Of a DNA stretch of 62,359 nucleotides, positions 12,699 through 26,760 are shown piece by piece. The first letter of the stretch is position 1. Each line of letters opens with the position of its first letter. Position numbers and translations under genes: made by a program. The notes beneath the pieces were generated by a model. It had not been told where the DNA came from. It ran no database searches and saw nothing but the letters and a program-made list of their open reading frames with translations. The stretch comes from Plantago elongata (Eukaryota; Streptophyta; Magnoliopsida; Lamiales; Plantaginaceae). The stretch lies in NCBI GenBank assembly GCA_036897095.1, contig JAYMSP010000267.1, forward strand, positions 1-62,359. Reading direction: 5' to 3'.

Positions 12699-15600
12699 TT
12701 TCAAATGAATATATAATAGTTGGAGGAAAAAGTGAAGCTTGTAGAAAGTATGTTTAGTCCCAGCATGGCGTAGAGTATAGATTAGAAAGAAGAGATTTAA
12801 CCTACACTTTTTTTAGAGTTAGAGTTTTTATTGTTATATAAAAATCCTATCCAAAAAAGCGAGGCACCTGTTAATAAGAGATCTATGTATATTATATTAA
12901 GTAAAGAAAAAGAACTAGTTGGCTTTGTATGAAAATGAAAAAATCAAGGATAAGTGGTTTCCCCTCGTATTTCTAACTATAAGGCGAATGGTGTGAATAT
13001 TTGATCAATCTGCTACGACCTCTCTGTATAGATTGTTCCCTAAATGAAGGTTGAGATCATCCATAAATGTTTCTTTTTTGGGCAAAGGCCCGCTGTTTCT
13101 ATATGTAGCTTAATCTTAAGAAAAAGAAAAAGGAGGATTATACTTGCCAGGTCGGGTGTTTTGAAAGACTTTGTAGGTGATTTGGGCCAATAGTAAGTGC
13201 AGCATTATAGAAATAGAAGATTAAGGGGTTGCTCCCTAAAGAGGACAGTAAGGTAACGGCAGTTATAGGCGATGTCTTATTTTTAGATTAATATAATTTA
13301 TAAAATGTCCATTTCTTAAAAAAATATAGCAAGCAGCTGGCTATTTTCGTTTAAACACGTTTTTATGACTAAATATTTGCATTTTCTCTTTTCTTTCTCC
13401 TTTTTCTCGGTTTGAGTATGCGCTAATCAGAATTCTGTCTGATATACAACCTTTCTCAGGTCTTTTCATTCATTTTGCAGGACGTATCGCTATCTTCTAG
13501 TGAATTCTATTATTATATTATTATTCTTTCTTTATTCTTCCAGGGTAAAAATTAGATTTAAAATGCGTCTTTACAAGGCTACATTTCTCTCATCAAATAG
13601 GATTCTCGGTTCCAATCCATGTACTTTGTTGAGTAAGGAAGAACTAAATTGAGCAAACAATCCAAGGATCAGAGCATTTCTTACTTTGGAAGATTAGTAT
13701 AGTTTTTTCATAATATTTTATAAGCAATAATTTCCTGTTTCTATGCTTATTTATTATTCTCTGAAACTGTTTCCAAGTCTAGAGCAAGGGACGCGGTTTA
13801 CAATTTACAATATAGTAGACGGAAAGATAATATGATCATGACTTCCATGGACTTTTCTCATAGCAAAAAGGGTAGTTTCTGTTCAGGCAAAGATATTTTC
13901 TAGCATAGTAGAACAGTATTTATCTTAGGTTAGGTGGTATATTTTTTCTGAAAAGTAAACAAGAAACTTATAAAATTTAAAATTACTTTAAATTTAGAGG
14001 TATGGTAATATTAGTGCAAACTCCTGAAATCTTCGAGCTCTTTAGGCTTAGCGATTCTCACCAAACATTCGTAATTGCTTCTTTATTTTTATTATCTCTG
14101 CTTCTGCTCTGAATTTTATACGAAACCCTACTTTATTTTCTTTTTTCTATACAGTCTGTCTTCTCTTCTTTAAATGAATTTTTAAGCAAAGCTCTTGTCT
14201 GAGGATCCGAGAGTTGTCTACTTGATAAGAAATTATCTCCAATTAGTAGTAAGATTTCTAAATACTAAATAAATGATTTGTAGTAATGACTAAACTAAAA
14301 CGAGGTGATACGCACTGGTTTTCGAATAACACTAAAGGTTACGAGCAGATAACTACTAGATAAAGGACTCCTCTTTGTAAGACAGACATCCACAGCTTCG
14401 TTAAAGAATATAACTTATTACGTTGTTTGATTCGTTCTTTATCTAATCTTTTCCTAAATTACTTCTTCTTTGTTCCTTATATTATATAATAAAAAGTATA
14501 AGTCGCAAGAATACGCTGTCTCTCCTCCCAACAACACACCAGGCAAGTGTTAAAAAAACAGAGGAGGTAGCTGCTTAGATTTTACTTACTCAGAGATAGA
14601 GGTACGTACGTATAGTTAAGTGTAGTATTTGCCGCAATTTCATCTACAGGTGTTGTGTATACAATACAAAAGAAGAAAGAATGTATTTATAGGAAGAATA
14701 AAAAAAACTGGTAAAATCTTTTTGTAGCCAAGTATGCCGTATATATTTATTTAAAATTTAGAATATTGGAATAATTTATATATTAGACAATGTGAAAATA
14801 TGAACGTATCAAGTTTACTTTGTTTGTGAACTAAGGAGCTTTTGATATAGTTTTTGGTTTATCCCTTTTTAAGCTTTTTTACTAAACTAACTAATTACAA
14901 AAACCTTACTTTTCTACATCTACATACATTTACCTATAACTTCTATAATTTGAGATCAATCACCAACCGAGGAAAGTAAACGAAAAGGCTAGGTTGTGGT
15001 GTTACGACGGGCAAGTCTTGTTACTTCTTTTTATATTCTTTATTAGTGGAATATTGAAGACTATTTTTTAGGTATATTTCCTCACTTTGCGAACGTGTGC
15101 AGAAAAGCAGAAGACGATCCGTCGCCTATGTATGCAACATAGGGTCGTTACCTACCAGTATGAAGTATATAAACGACATTTACCATAAAAAAAGAATCAA
15201 TAGGATTCGACAAATATTTTACTATTCTAAATCTGGATCTTAAGCTTTAATTAAATATGTATATATGCGCAATGAAGCTTTTTCTTAAGTAATTGTAGTG
15301 AGAGTTATTAGGCCACCCTCTTTCATAAAGTATTAAGGTACGTAAGTAACTCTAAGAGATATAAGATAACATAAAAGTATATTGAATTATAATTATATAG
15401 GAATAGAGGGCCTCTTTCTTTTTTGTGTCAAGCCTTTCGCAAGTTAACTATGAACCCTTATATAATATGTCTTTACTTAGAAGAAGGTACTTTTATTTAT
15501 AAATATGTATAGCTTAAATTGCTTAATTATACTAGGAGTTAGCCCCCTTTTCTTAACAAGAAATATTTTACTGATTAGTGTGAGGTATCTCCTACAAATC

Positions 15601-18600
15601 TATTTTACTACGACTTTATAAGGCTATACCCTTATTCATTAAAATTGGGCTTAGGTATACCCAAATGCATTTTATTTAAGTACTACTCGACTACAATTAT
15701 ATCTTAACAAACAAGGGGTAACTTAATTATAAGACTTCTTTCCTATTAATATACAGGAAGTACGCATCATTATAGTTTACTATGGACTAATACTTTATTA
15801 AATTAAATAAAGAAACTCTCCTCTAGTAGAATTAAGTACTAAATATTTTTAGTATAGAAGAAGTCACTCTACTTTTTTATAATTTAATTAATAAGACACG
15901 AGTACTTTCTTACTAAAAAACCTTTCCTATCTAACTTTATAGATAGATTAGCTCTTCATTTATTTTTACTTTTCTAGGGGAAAAACTTAAGACATACTGA
16001 GACAGCACCCTTTCTCTAAAGTGTCTATACCATTTAAAGTTATAAGATTAAACTACCTCTTCTAGTATAAACCTCTTCCTTAATTAAATTACCTCTTAAG
16101 TTTTTAATAAAGTGAGATACTTTTTTGACACCATTTATATATAATAAAATGCAAGGTATTTTTTTAAGAGTACATGTATAGGTTAAATTGTCTATAAAGG
16201 TCAGCTCTTAACTAGTATACTCTTTCATCTATAGGAAGTGTTGATGCGTATAATTCATTTTTAATTATTAGAGTAGTCTCTTGCGTTTAGTGTACTTTCA
16301 TAAGGGTCTAAGTAGTAAGCTGTAAGAATACTAATGCACTTAGGTCTATTCATCTTAAATAATTTATTAAGTAGAGATATGTTATAGCGTGAACAAGGTA
16401 TAACCCTTTGTTAAAAGTGTTAGAAGTACTCGCCCTTTTATTAAAATATCTTAGGGGGTAATACTTTAAGACACTTCTATAAAAACTTAAAAAATAAGAG
16501 AGGCCCTTACAAAGACACCTTCATTTGTTACAGTTACAATTAAGTGTTAAGAAAAGAAATACGCTCTTTATAGTTTAGCTTTAATTTATTAAGTATAGAG
16601 AAGTAGCTGTACTTTCTAGAAAATATTTTAACATATAAATTAATTTAACTTAGAGCAATATTTAAGTATAAGAACAACGAGTACTAAGTAATTAAGGTGC
16701 TCTACTTTATCTAATTATAAGTATAATGTGCTAAGTAAAGACTCTTGCCATAAGGTAAGACTAAAGATGTCCTCTTGAGGAATCGCTGCACCTTTATAAT
16801 AGGGGCACTCTAAGAAGGATATTTAAGAGTTAATTAATAATTGCTTCACTTAATATTATATTTTATACAAAGAGTCACGCACTATAAATAAAGTGCTCCT
16901 TTCCTTCATAATATATATATAATTACTAAGGTGTCTTACCCCTGATCCCTTAAAATAATAATTAATAAGTATAATAAGGAGTAACTACTATAAAACTAAG
17001 GTCAAAGGGTGAGGCATAAAGGAAGTTCTTGACTAGTTACGTGCCCTTTATAAGGAGACTTAATCTCTAGAGAAGGTTACAATAGTAGCCTATCTTAGTT
17101 TCTAGTACTTTGTTAAACAAGTATAAACTTATATTATAATAAAACCTTAAATATATCTCAAGTAATAAAGTAAAAATCTATCTTCTCCAAGTGTTAGGTA
17201 TTCCAGATATTTCTATAATAAAATTCCCTCTTATTATAAAATTATTAGTATATTTAGTATATAATAAATATAAACTAGGAACTTAGAGAGAAGGATAAAG
17301 AGTGTTAGTGTATGTAAGTCTTTTCTTTACTTTTAAGAGAGTATAATAATACGCAAAAATGTTTATATGTCTAGCCAAGAAAAAGGAGCTCATTGTTACT
17401 TTATAAAGAGAAAAGGCACCCGTTATTTACTCTTGGCATAGATTACTAAAAACGCTTAGAGAGAATACTTAAGTACTTGTGGTAAGCTCCTTTTTATAAA
17501 ATATTAGCGTGATATAAGTGTATACTCAAATCTTTCTTAAAAATTACTTAATATAAAGGACTCTTGAAAATACCCTAGATATACGACACCATTAGTAAGG
17601 CGCAAGTCTTTTTAGTAGAATAAAACTCTATATCATCTCGTAATATATTAGCAAGTAATTTCATGCATGTTCTTAGTAAAAGAGGTATGCTTACTGGGAA
17701 TATACTCTTATTCGTTGGTTAAGATATAGAGATACTAGCTCTCTTAAACCTAATAATTATAGATTCTTTATTAGTCGTGCGTATGCCCTTTTAAATAATA
17801 GTTTGCTAAGTTCTACCTTTTTATTTAAAATTTTAGGGGATACTATTTAAAAATAGGATCTTGCTAAGCCTTTTTCTTTTTTTATTATTTATAGAGTACT
17901 ATACACGCCCTCTAAATATACTTTTCTTACTCACAAAGATTGCTTTATAATGCTCCCTAGGGTGAAGCTTACATAGATTTCTTGCTATACTATACAAGAG
18001 AGTAGAGAAATAATTGCTTTTATAAAAAAAGGGTTACATAATTAAGGCACTCTCTAAGCTATAAGTATAAAGTCGAGGACTTATTTTATACGAAATTAGC
18101 CTATAGAATATGCCAGTTACACTATTCTAAAATGTTTAATTAATAATTTATCTATATAATAGATTCTTCATCTTTAGTAAAGCAAGAAGATGTAAGGTCA
18201 TGATTAAGTCTACCTATAGGTTGATATAGTCGTTATAGCGGGACTCAAGGGTACTTGTTACTTTAGGCATCAGGCGTTAGCTTACTCTTGACTTTACTAC
18301 TTGATGAGTACTTTAGAGGATAATGTAAGTACTTCTTAAGCATGCTCCCTGCAAAAATAATCCATAGTATGTAATGTCATAATCTCGTTTTTCTTTATAA
18401 ATAAATAAAGGCTAAATATTTACCAATTATAGAAGTATACATAGCTCTTTAAAAGTATATCTAGTACATGCTCCTAATCGACTATAGCCTGCTTTAAGGT
18501 ATAATTATTACGTTATACTTTCTCTAGAATATATAAAAGTGAAGTACCCTTAATCTTCTGCAATAGTTAGGTGTTTACCAGAATTTCTATTAAGTATAAG

Positions 18601-21600
18601 ACTTTACTAAAGTATAATAATATAAGAGAAAATATAAGTAGGAACTCTTAACTCTCTATACGTCCTATTAAGTTTAATGTGTTTAAAGAGTGCTGAGTAG
18701 AGTACTAGCTTTTTGTATAATATACATTATTTCTAGAGTGAGTCTTACACTTTTACCTATAAAAGGTATACTTGGGGGACTTTATTATAATAGGAAATGC
18801 ACTTGCATAGATGTTAGCTTACTATGATTTACTTTTTCTAAGCTATTTATTTTTTTTTATTTCTTCATGCTCAAGTTATAGATCTTTTGTATACTCCATG
18901 TATTATTAGACTCTTCTCAATTGATAGTTAGGGTACAATAACAACTCAGTCCTATCTTAGTAAGCATGCCTCCCTTATACAGTGAGCTACGATTCGTAGT
19001 TGCATGTTTAAGTCTTCCTATAAATTTATATCATAGATATAGAAAATACTCTTCTCACCCTAGCATTGGTCAGGTAATATTTATTTCTTAATATTTAATA
19101 ACTTAAGTAAGTAAAATAATTTCATTATAATATTCTTAGAGGGGTTTTGCCTATAAGCTCTAGTGCTTGTGCGTAGTACAGGAGGTACTCATCTATTAAG
19201 TGAAAGGAAGAAGGGTACACAGAATTGTTACTCGTGGTTACCTTTTCATAAGACACTCTTATCTAGTAATAAGTTTCAAGGATACTCAGGGGTACTTAAT
19301 AAGATAAAAGAGCTAGGTATTTGGGCTGTGCTTTATACTCTACTTACTTTAATGTATTGCTTACCCATTTATAATAGGGTACTTTGAGAATATAGTCCTT
19401 ATTAGAACAAGTGACTTAATCTATATCTATTGCTTCTCTAAATATAATGTTATCCAGGCTTAGTGACAGACACCTTCTTAAGGTAGCATAATTATTTACT
19501 AAATTTCTAGTATAAAGTAGCCCCTTTTTATAATAACTAAGGATTAATCCGGGGGGGTAGTTTATATTTATAACTAAACGTATAAATTTATATATATATA
19601 AGGAATAGACTCTTCTTCAGTAAAGTAAAAGATGGTAAAGGGCTTACACTCGCTACAAGGAAGGAAGTACATCTTGTTATAAGAGTAATACATACCTGTC
19701 CTTAAAATATAGAGTACCATCTAGCATGTAGTAGAGCAATTATTTCTATACACTTATAACCTAAGAAATCTCTTTAAACTAAGAAGAAGGGAAATTTACC
19801 TATAAATTACAATAAGTAAAGGTTTACTAGCATACTTGAGAAGGTTCTTAAGTGGACTCTTCTCTTATACTAGCCTCTATTATTATTAATTTTAAAGTAA
19901 ATATTAACATATTTAAGATTAATATAAAGACCTCTTCAGTAGCACAAGTGTAGAGAATAACGATCTAATCATAAAGTGAATAAGTATACTACTGAGAGTT
20001 CCCTTGTTAATATACACAAGCATAGAATTATCTAGTGATAATAAATTAATTATTATGCATATACCCTCTGGAAAATACCTGGAGATGTTGCTTATGTACT
20101 ATTATACTTGATAGATATTTAACTCTAATTACGCCTATTTAGCAGTCGGCTCCTAAAATACGATATTTTAATAATTAAGTTATTTTAGGCTAACGTATTC
20201 TATGACTACTTTTTTATTATTATCAAGCTCTGTTTATAAATATAGACTCTTTAACTATATAATTATAACTAATATTTTACTCTCTTAAATAAAGGGGACT
20301 TTCTCTTGAGTTATTTTTGTAGCTGACTTTATTAAAGAGTTCATTGCTTATTTACCTAACATTTCTAGAAGAGTAGAAGAATCTTTCTCTCTTAAAATCT
20401 TTATCACTAGTCATTAGGAAGGGCAATTCATTTTCTCTAACAAAGCATGTGTATTCTAAGTGATGTTAAAGCTAGGTCTAATTATGCCTCTTCACACATA
20501 TCATAGGCCGCTCTCTTTTAAGAATAGAGTTATCTCCTCCTCTAAAGCTTATTCTTTATAATTAAGCAAACACTCATCTATATACCTTATTAAGCACAAA
20601 TACGAGCGCTTGTAGAAGACTACTTCTTACATTATATCTTAGTAAAGCTAAATTATTGTATAAGACCCTCCTACTAGAGGAATACACTAATACTAATAAT
20701 TAAGTATCTTTTAGATTTTACAATAAAGTGCTTGCCCCTTATAATTATGCTTACTTAAGTATAAGGGCCTATTACTTTTATCAAATGGTTTATCTAATAT
20801 CTTATTTTATAAGTCAAGCCTTAAATAATGAATACTTTTAAAATATAATACTCTGCTCTCTTATTTAATTAAGTATAACTCCTTTCATAAGATGCACAAG
20901 TACTGAAGAGGAATACCTTATCCTTCGCTATACTTTAGAGGAGAGAGTCAGTAGAAAATATTATTCTTTAAGAATCTTGGTTATATTAATTGCTTGAAGA
21001 GATAAGATACAAGTATAACTGCTTACAGAAATACCTTCATTTTTATCTTAAAGTAAAGGTGGAGATACTGCTTGCTACTTATAGTGGAAAGGGTTGCACT
21101 TTAATCTTATACTTGAGCTATGATAATAAATATCTATTACTAGTCTCTAAAAATTACCCATAAGTAGGAGCTTTACTATATTAATAGTATATTATTTATT
21201 AAAAAAGGAAAATTAGAGTAGGCTTCTATTTGCTTAAGTAAACTGTGTTAGAGTAAACACAAATGCACTTACTTTATTTATAAAATCTTATAAATAACTA
21301 AATCTAAAATGTAAGCGTACTTCTGGTAAGATTACTTTCTTTATATTATAGTTGAGTTGAAAAAGAGTTAGAGTTTAATTATGCTAAAAATATTCCTTTG
21401 ATTAAGTAAACCTTAGCCCACTAACAAAGTATCTTACATAATCAGAGAGAGAGGCATGGTTATTTATAGTCCTTAACTATATTAACTATAGAGAGCAAAT
21501 ACCTTTTAAACTAGTTATACTATAGGCTTAAGTAGCTGTGTTTTTATAGGAAATAAAATTCCGTGAATAGTTAGTAAGGCACCTTCTACACTACTGTATA

Positions 21601-24452
21601 ATACCTACTAGAATTTAGTTTTAAAAGGTACACTTCTATAGAACACATTTATAATTAACTATCCTTATACTTCTATTAAAGAAGAACAACTAGTATATAG
21701 TTAAGAAGCTGTTTTCTTATAAGTTATTTAGCTCTTTATTTATACTTATTAATTAAAGAAACGTGTACCCCCTCTTACTAATTATTTATGAATAAGTCTA
21801 ATTTATAGCGGAAATATTACATAACTCCAAAGAAAACCTGTCTATTATAATTAAGTTATTTAAGATAGCATGATTTATAGTGTACCTCTTCCTTTATTAA
21901 ACTTTAGGCAGGTAAGCGTATATTCCCTTTATATAAGCACTAGAATATTTTAATAGACCAATGTTATTTATAAAAGTAATTAAGTAAAAAAACTATTTAC
22001 TAATTTGAGGGCTTATAAGGAAGGTATATATAGTAGTGCTCTTGCCTTTATAATAAGTTAACCCTCTATATTATATTGAGCTATAAGATTTATAAGTATA
22101 TGAGTTTAAGCCTCTAGCATTTATATTAAGTAAGGTATTTGCGCTTCTACATAAGGAAAAACACTCTATTAAACACAGGAAAACGGGCATTTCTTCTTAA
22201 AGCAGTATAAAAGTAAGTATATAGCTCTATATTTTATAGGGTACTCTCTTAATTGAATCTTCTAGTTTATAGAAAATACATAGAGAGTTACCTAAGGACT
22301 ATGATGAAATATCTTATACTTTAATTCTTTTAGAGTAATACTAGAAAGGGTGTACTATAGAGACGTAAAATCTTATTTTAGTAAGGGTTAAACACCCTCC
22401 TATGCTTATAAATTAGTTTCGTCTTAAATAACTTTGAGTATAATAGCAGCTTTTATCTTTTTAAATAGTTAAGTCCGTGCAAATCTTCTATACGATGTAT
22501 TTTTAATAACTCTCCCTTCAATCTTAAATATGGCAAAGTATTCATGTTGCTCTAGTATCAGGATATATTATTTATTAAAAGCCTTGATTATTTAGTATAG
22601 TAATAGGCTCATACTTTATAAAATAGGTTACCCTTAAAAATACTTTCTTAAATATTGTAAGACTTAAGTCAAAGAAGAAACTAATCTTTTATTTACTAGT
22701 GCATAAGTTCTCCTAAGTATTAAATACTCCCTTTTACAAATATATTCTATAGGGAAGTTACTCAAACACTATTCTTAATACATAGAAGTGCCTTTAATAC
22801 GTGGAGTAATATCTTGCTATGTACTGATTTATACTCTAGAGAGTACACTTTAGAAATATAGTTACTTAAGGAAGAAGATAGAAGAGTTTCTTATACCCTT
22901 TACTTAGAGTATTTATCTTTAATAATTAAGACTTTAAACTAAGAGAGTAACTTGACTTATTGCTTGCTCTTAACAATGCAATGTTTTTATAACTTAGAGC
23001 TTAGGGAGACTCTACCTGTTAACTCCTACTAAACTTGGGAGAAAGTTAGCATACCTTAGTTATATTAGATTTGTGCATGAAATGTATGCTCTAAGCACTT
23101 GTATTTAAGAAAGAGAGTACGAAGAGAATTCCTGCACCACCTTCCAGAACTTAGTTGTAATTTTAAAGTCTTAATCAGCAATATTATATTAAATAGAGAA
23201 ATACCCGCGTGACTCTACTAGAAAAAGCGTACTATAACTTACCTTTTACACTTATACAGAATACCTTATTTATATGTTTAGTTATAAGTATACATTACAC
23301 TTTTTTATACTATACTAGAGTTAGATCATCTTATCCTTTTTTATTCATATTATAATGGAGATAAGATCCCGAAGTTCTTAATAAATAATGCATGAAAGGC
23401 AGTTTCATAATTTCATCGAAAGGGATACCTGAATTTTACAAAGTGCACTTTAGACGCTTAATAATAGCATAGTTATTATCTCCTCTTTATTAAGGAGCTA
23501 AAGAGGAGAGCTTAAAGTATGTCTAGTTTAAAATGATATTATAAGAGAAACTCTCTAAGTCTTCATTATAAGAGGCTATTATTAGAAGGTCACTAATTCC
23601 CTAAGCATAAATAGTTAAGTACTCTCTCCTTTAAATCTATCTTATTTTACTCGGGGTAATATAATTCATGCTTAAGTAAGCTCTAATCTATTACATAAGG
23701 GATCCTATATTAGGTAAGTAACTACCTTTCTAGAATTAAAAAGTATAATATAAATGCGCTTTCTTAGAATAATTCAATTATAAAGCGAGAGTTTTCTTCT
23801 TATAGTAATAACTTAGCTTTTAAATTCTAGTAATAGAGAAAGAGGTGCTTAGCAAAGACCTTCTTATAAGAAGGGTAAAACTCTATATCCCCTCTTTATT
23901 AAATGATAGGAGATAATTCTCTATAGCATAAAGTTGTTAAATAGTTTGTACTAGCATAATTGCCTTTAAATAATATAGAAGAATCTAGTTTACATATATA
24001 GAAACTATATTAAAGGAGCTTCCCAAATATAAATAAAAGATATTTAGTCACATTTTATACAGGATAAATTCACGTAATTAATGGAACCCACTCCGTATTA
24101 AATGCTTAATTTATTAGTAAAGTATGCTTCTTTCAAATATATTTACTAAGATGGCTGGCTAGAATATTCTCTTTTTAATATTATTAATTTATATTGCTTT
24201 TTATATAGCGCTAGTTACCTAGGAGTTTGTATTTTTGATAATTAATAAGTCTTCCTCTTTGAAATATATTTGTACCCTAGTAATTGAATAAATACCCTCT
24301 TTAAGGTATGTTCAAGTAGAAGGAAATTTGTAACGCTTCTCTAATATAATATGCAAAATGTGCGCCCCTTAAGTCTTTTTTAATAGTGTAAAAGGAACTC
24401 CTAGAGAGCTCTTTAATTATATCAGTTTGCTAAGTCATTATAAGATAAGGCC

Positions 24453-24475
24453 ACACATATATATATTTTTTTTTT
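24453..24475 (+). repeat. Simple repeat: CA/TA run followed by T10
   Basis: A short CACA step runs into five TA units and then ten T residues. This is ordinary microsatellite slippage sequence in a non-coding block. Confidence 0.85.
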
Positions 24476-24683
24476 AAGAGGCTCTTTTCTTAAACAAAGC
24501 AATTTTAATAGTTATAATTAAGCTTAAGTACTACCTCTCCTCTTAATACATATATAAGGAAGTTCTCTAGTACGTAATAGTCTTTATTGTATAGTTATAA
24601 TATTAAGGAATAAATATGTAACTCTCTAAGGGTTATCTTGCTAAAAAAATAAGATTGTAATTTAAGACACATTACAAACTTAA

Positions 24684-24705
24684 TTAATTATATATATATA
24701 ATTAA
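24684..24705. repeat. Perfect 22-bp AT palindrome
   Basis: A (TA)6 core is flanked by TTAAT on the left and ATTAA on the right, making a 22-bp perfect palindrome. It lies near the right edge of RIP-like block 2, with no gene nearby. Confidence 0.9.
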
Positions 24706-24959
24706 GTATACATATTAGAGAGTTTCTACGAGTACCCAATAATTATTTATAGAGTCATATAAAAGTTAAATATAAGTCCCTTACTTTAAAAGTTAGTAAT
24801 AGGCTATGGAATACGTACCCTCTTGTTTATAAATAGAAATATCCACTCCTAAAGTAAAGGGGCACCCTAAGATATTGTTTAACTAATGGGTTGTTCTTAA
24901 ATTACCCGTAGATTTTACTAATGAATACGCCTTATAGAACTATAGATTTCATTTCATAG

Positions 24960-26760
24960 AGGAGTAACCTCTCTGTTATGTTTACTCGAGCCTGCGCTAG
25001 GAAAGCGCGACCCTTTATTTAAGTAATTCTATGATAAGTCCGCAGCAACAAGCATTTACACTTTATGCACGGAATAGGTAGTACCTAATCAAGTACGCCC
25101 ATTATCAAAGTACAAATAAGTACATAAGGAATACTATATGACTATTTATTATTCATAAGTATCTCTTTATTATAAAAAAATAAGATCCTATTATATATGG
25201 TATTTCTCTTTAACAAAATCTTTCATAAAAGAAGGTTTAGGAATGAATCCATTTATTTTAGGAACACTCGTGTAAGAAAGTATGTATATAGGACAAAAAC
25301 TAAACTAATATGTCTCAGCCAGGAATAAAAAACAGTAAGTATACGTACGTAGGTCTTTTATCTTTACATTTCAGTTCACTCACAATTAACTACCTAGAGC
25401 AATTCCTGTCTAAATAGAAGGGAAATTATTACTACAAAAGTGCGTATCTTTAAGCAATATTATATAGTATACTTCTTGAGATATATATATATCTAATATG
25501 TAGACATAAAATTTAAACAAGAAAGAATTACTCCTACTAAGCATAGTACTTTTTGTAAAATTTTTCTACTTACTAATTAGATTATAGAACTATAATTACG
25601 AAATGCAGTTTTTAAGAAATATTTATAAAGTATAGAAGATAGAAAATAACCATAAATTCGACTAGATTTCTTTATTATTTATCCCTTTACTTATTATAGG
25701 CTGTCTGAATACATAATGGTTTGCTGTATCATTCTCTTTTCGGTAAATGGTATTTGTAGGTGTACTCGTTCTTGGTTGTTTCTTTGTATTGAATGGATTT
25801 CCTAGTTCTGGGTAGATTTTACATAGATAGTTATTAAGTAGATTTAAGTATGTTCCCAACCTCTCCTAATGATTGATTGGTTCACTCGTAGCTTTCGTTC
25901 GATATTGACTCTTCACACTTGTTACTATATCCTACTATTCCATACTAAGGTTTATTTCCTTAAAACCGTATTCTAGGTTTAATGTATATTCTTCTTGAAT
26001 TGTGTGTAATTTGAAAAGTTCAGGAGAGAGCTGGAGGGATAGTTTTTATATGATAGATATGGAATAGGATATAGAAATAGATATAATTGAGTTAGAATAT
26101 GAATGAGTGTATAATAGATAAGATAATAATATAAATTTATTTAGTTTGTTGATCACTCTTGGTTTTGCTTACTTCTAATACCTTAAAGTTTGGAATTTCC
26201 ATGAACGTTTCCCTTGTCTTATATGCTTTTTATGTTTGTTAGTCCTTACCTGCATTCATATTTGTTTCTTCATTTTGACTAGCTTTTGGTTTCGGGTAGT
26301 GATACGTCTTGTTTCAGAGAAAGTAGGATGTGAATAGAACGAAAAAAGTTAGAGTAAATAGTAGGAGAAATAGAAAGAGAAGAAATACAAGACATCACAG
26401 ATCTGTTATTAATGGAAAAGTTAGGATCTAATACAAAATTCCTGTTTGTTTTACTGTTCTTTGTTTAAAAAAAGATGTTACCAAGATAAGAAAGAACTGA
26501 CGTTGTTCAATGAAATAGTTATTTTCGAGGCTTAATAAGTTAAGTCAGTCTACCTAGTTGTAATCTTTTGTTGATGAGACTCACTGATACTGATAGGTTC
26601 TCTTCTAGAATGTATATGTTTTTGGTATGTCTTTCCACTACTACATTCTTTCTATCTATACAAATCAATTATTTCTTTCTGCAGCAATAGAGGACTCTTG
26701 CTTGACTTGAGTTTAATTACATATAACAAACAGAAGGGTGGAGTATTAAATTAAAGAGAT
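24960..26760. other. Non-RIP island 2, no convincing gene
   Basis: CpA and TpG return here (about 0.85 in the sample 24,961-25,080), with local GC-rich words near 24,990-25,070. The minus strand has a TTG-started frame of 65 codons at 25,662-25,859. Reading upstream in the same frame soon meets TAG codons. The stretch 25,950-26,400 switches between T-rich and purine-rich runs. Nothing here is recognisable as a gene or an intact mobile element. Confidence 0.45.
26050..26125 (+). repeat. Purine-rich, GATA/ATAGA-like imperfect simple repeat
   Basis: The plus strand is dominated by G, A and T, with repeated GATA, GATAT, ATAGA and GGAATAG words and almost no C for about 75 bases. It looks like a decayed short tandem repeat. 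The edges are approximate. Confidence 0.5.

Larger units (their letters stand above)
11400..15250. other. Non-RIP island 1, no convincing gene
   Basis: The composition changes here. In the sample 12,541-12,660 I counted CA 6, TG 6, AC 7, GT 4, TA 8 and AT 8, giving a ratio of about 1.1 and TpA/ApT of 1.0. The CpA-specific loss seen on both sides is absent. The island is still A+T-rich. It holds several short open stretches, for example 60 codons at 12,211-12,393 and 50 codons without ATG at 12,493-12,642. None extends into a full-length protein. It could be a later insertion, or a segment that was single-copy when the flanks were mutated. I saw no terminal repeats or target-site duplication at its edges. 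Confidence 0.5.
15250..24960. other. RIP-like CpA/TpG-depleted non-coding block 2
   Basis: The signature matches block 1. In the sample 20,641-20,760 I counted CA 2, TG 4, AC 7, GT 5, about 22 TA and 13 AT, giving a substrate ratio of 0.5 and TpA/ApT of 1.7. Stops are dense on both strands. The longest started frame inside is 74 codons (19,163-19,387), which is within chance. No gene, tRNA or intact mobile element is visible. By analogy with RIP-affected regions of filamentous ascomycetes this would be dead repeat DNA. I could not align it by eye to the other blocks, so whether the blocks are copies of one another is open. Confidence 0.6.

Noticed and set aside
13228..13259. CTCCCTAAAGAG followed by GGTAACGG, recalling a domain V segment of LSU rRNA
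   Set aside because: An extra block separates the two parts and the flanking conserved stems are missing. No peptidyl-transferase loop sequence was found on either strand.
12641..13303. A plus-strand frame of about 220 codons that reads protein-like if TAA, TAG and TGA are all sense (a Blastocrithidia- or Condylostoma-like code)
   Set aside because: It contains about 14 stop codons. This matches the roughly 8% expected for random DNA of this composition, so stops are not avoided or placed unusually. The protein-like look of the translation is subjective.
11940..13620. GATTCGAAT at 11,950 and GGTTCCAATCC at 13,610 as tRNA T-arms
   Set aside because: The bases around each do not form the 5-bp T-stem, and no acceptor or anticodon stems can be placed at the right distances.
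25662..25940. A minus-strand frame at island 2 that extends upstream if TAG is read as Gln or Glu
   Set aside because: The open part is 65 codons, which is expected by chance many times in this window. G shows no codon-position bias (about 16/14/17), and no family motif is visible.
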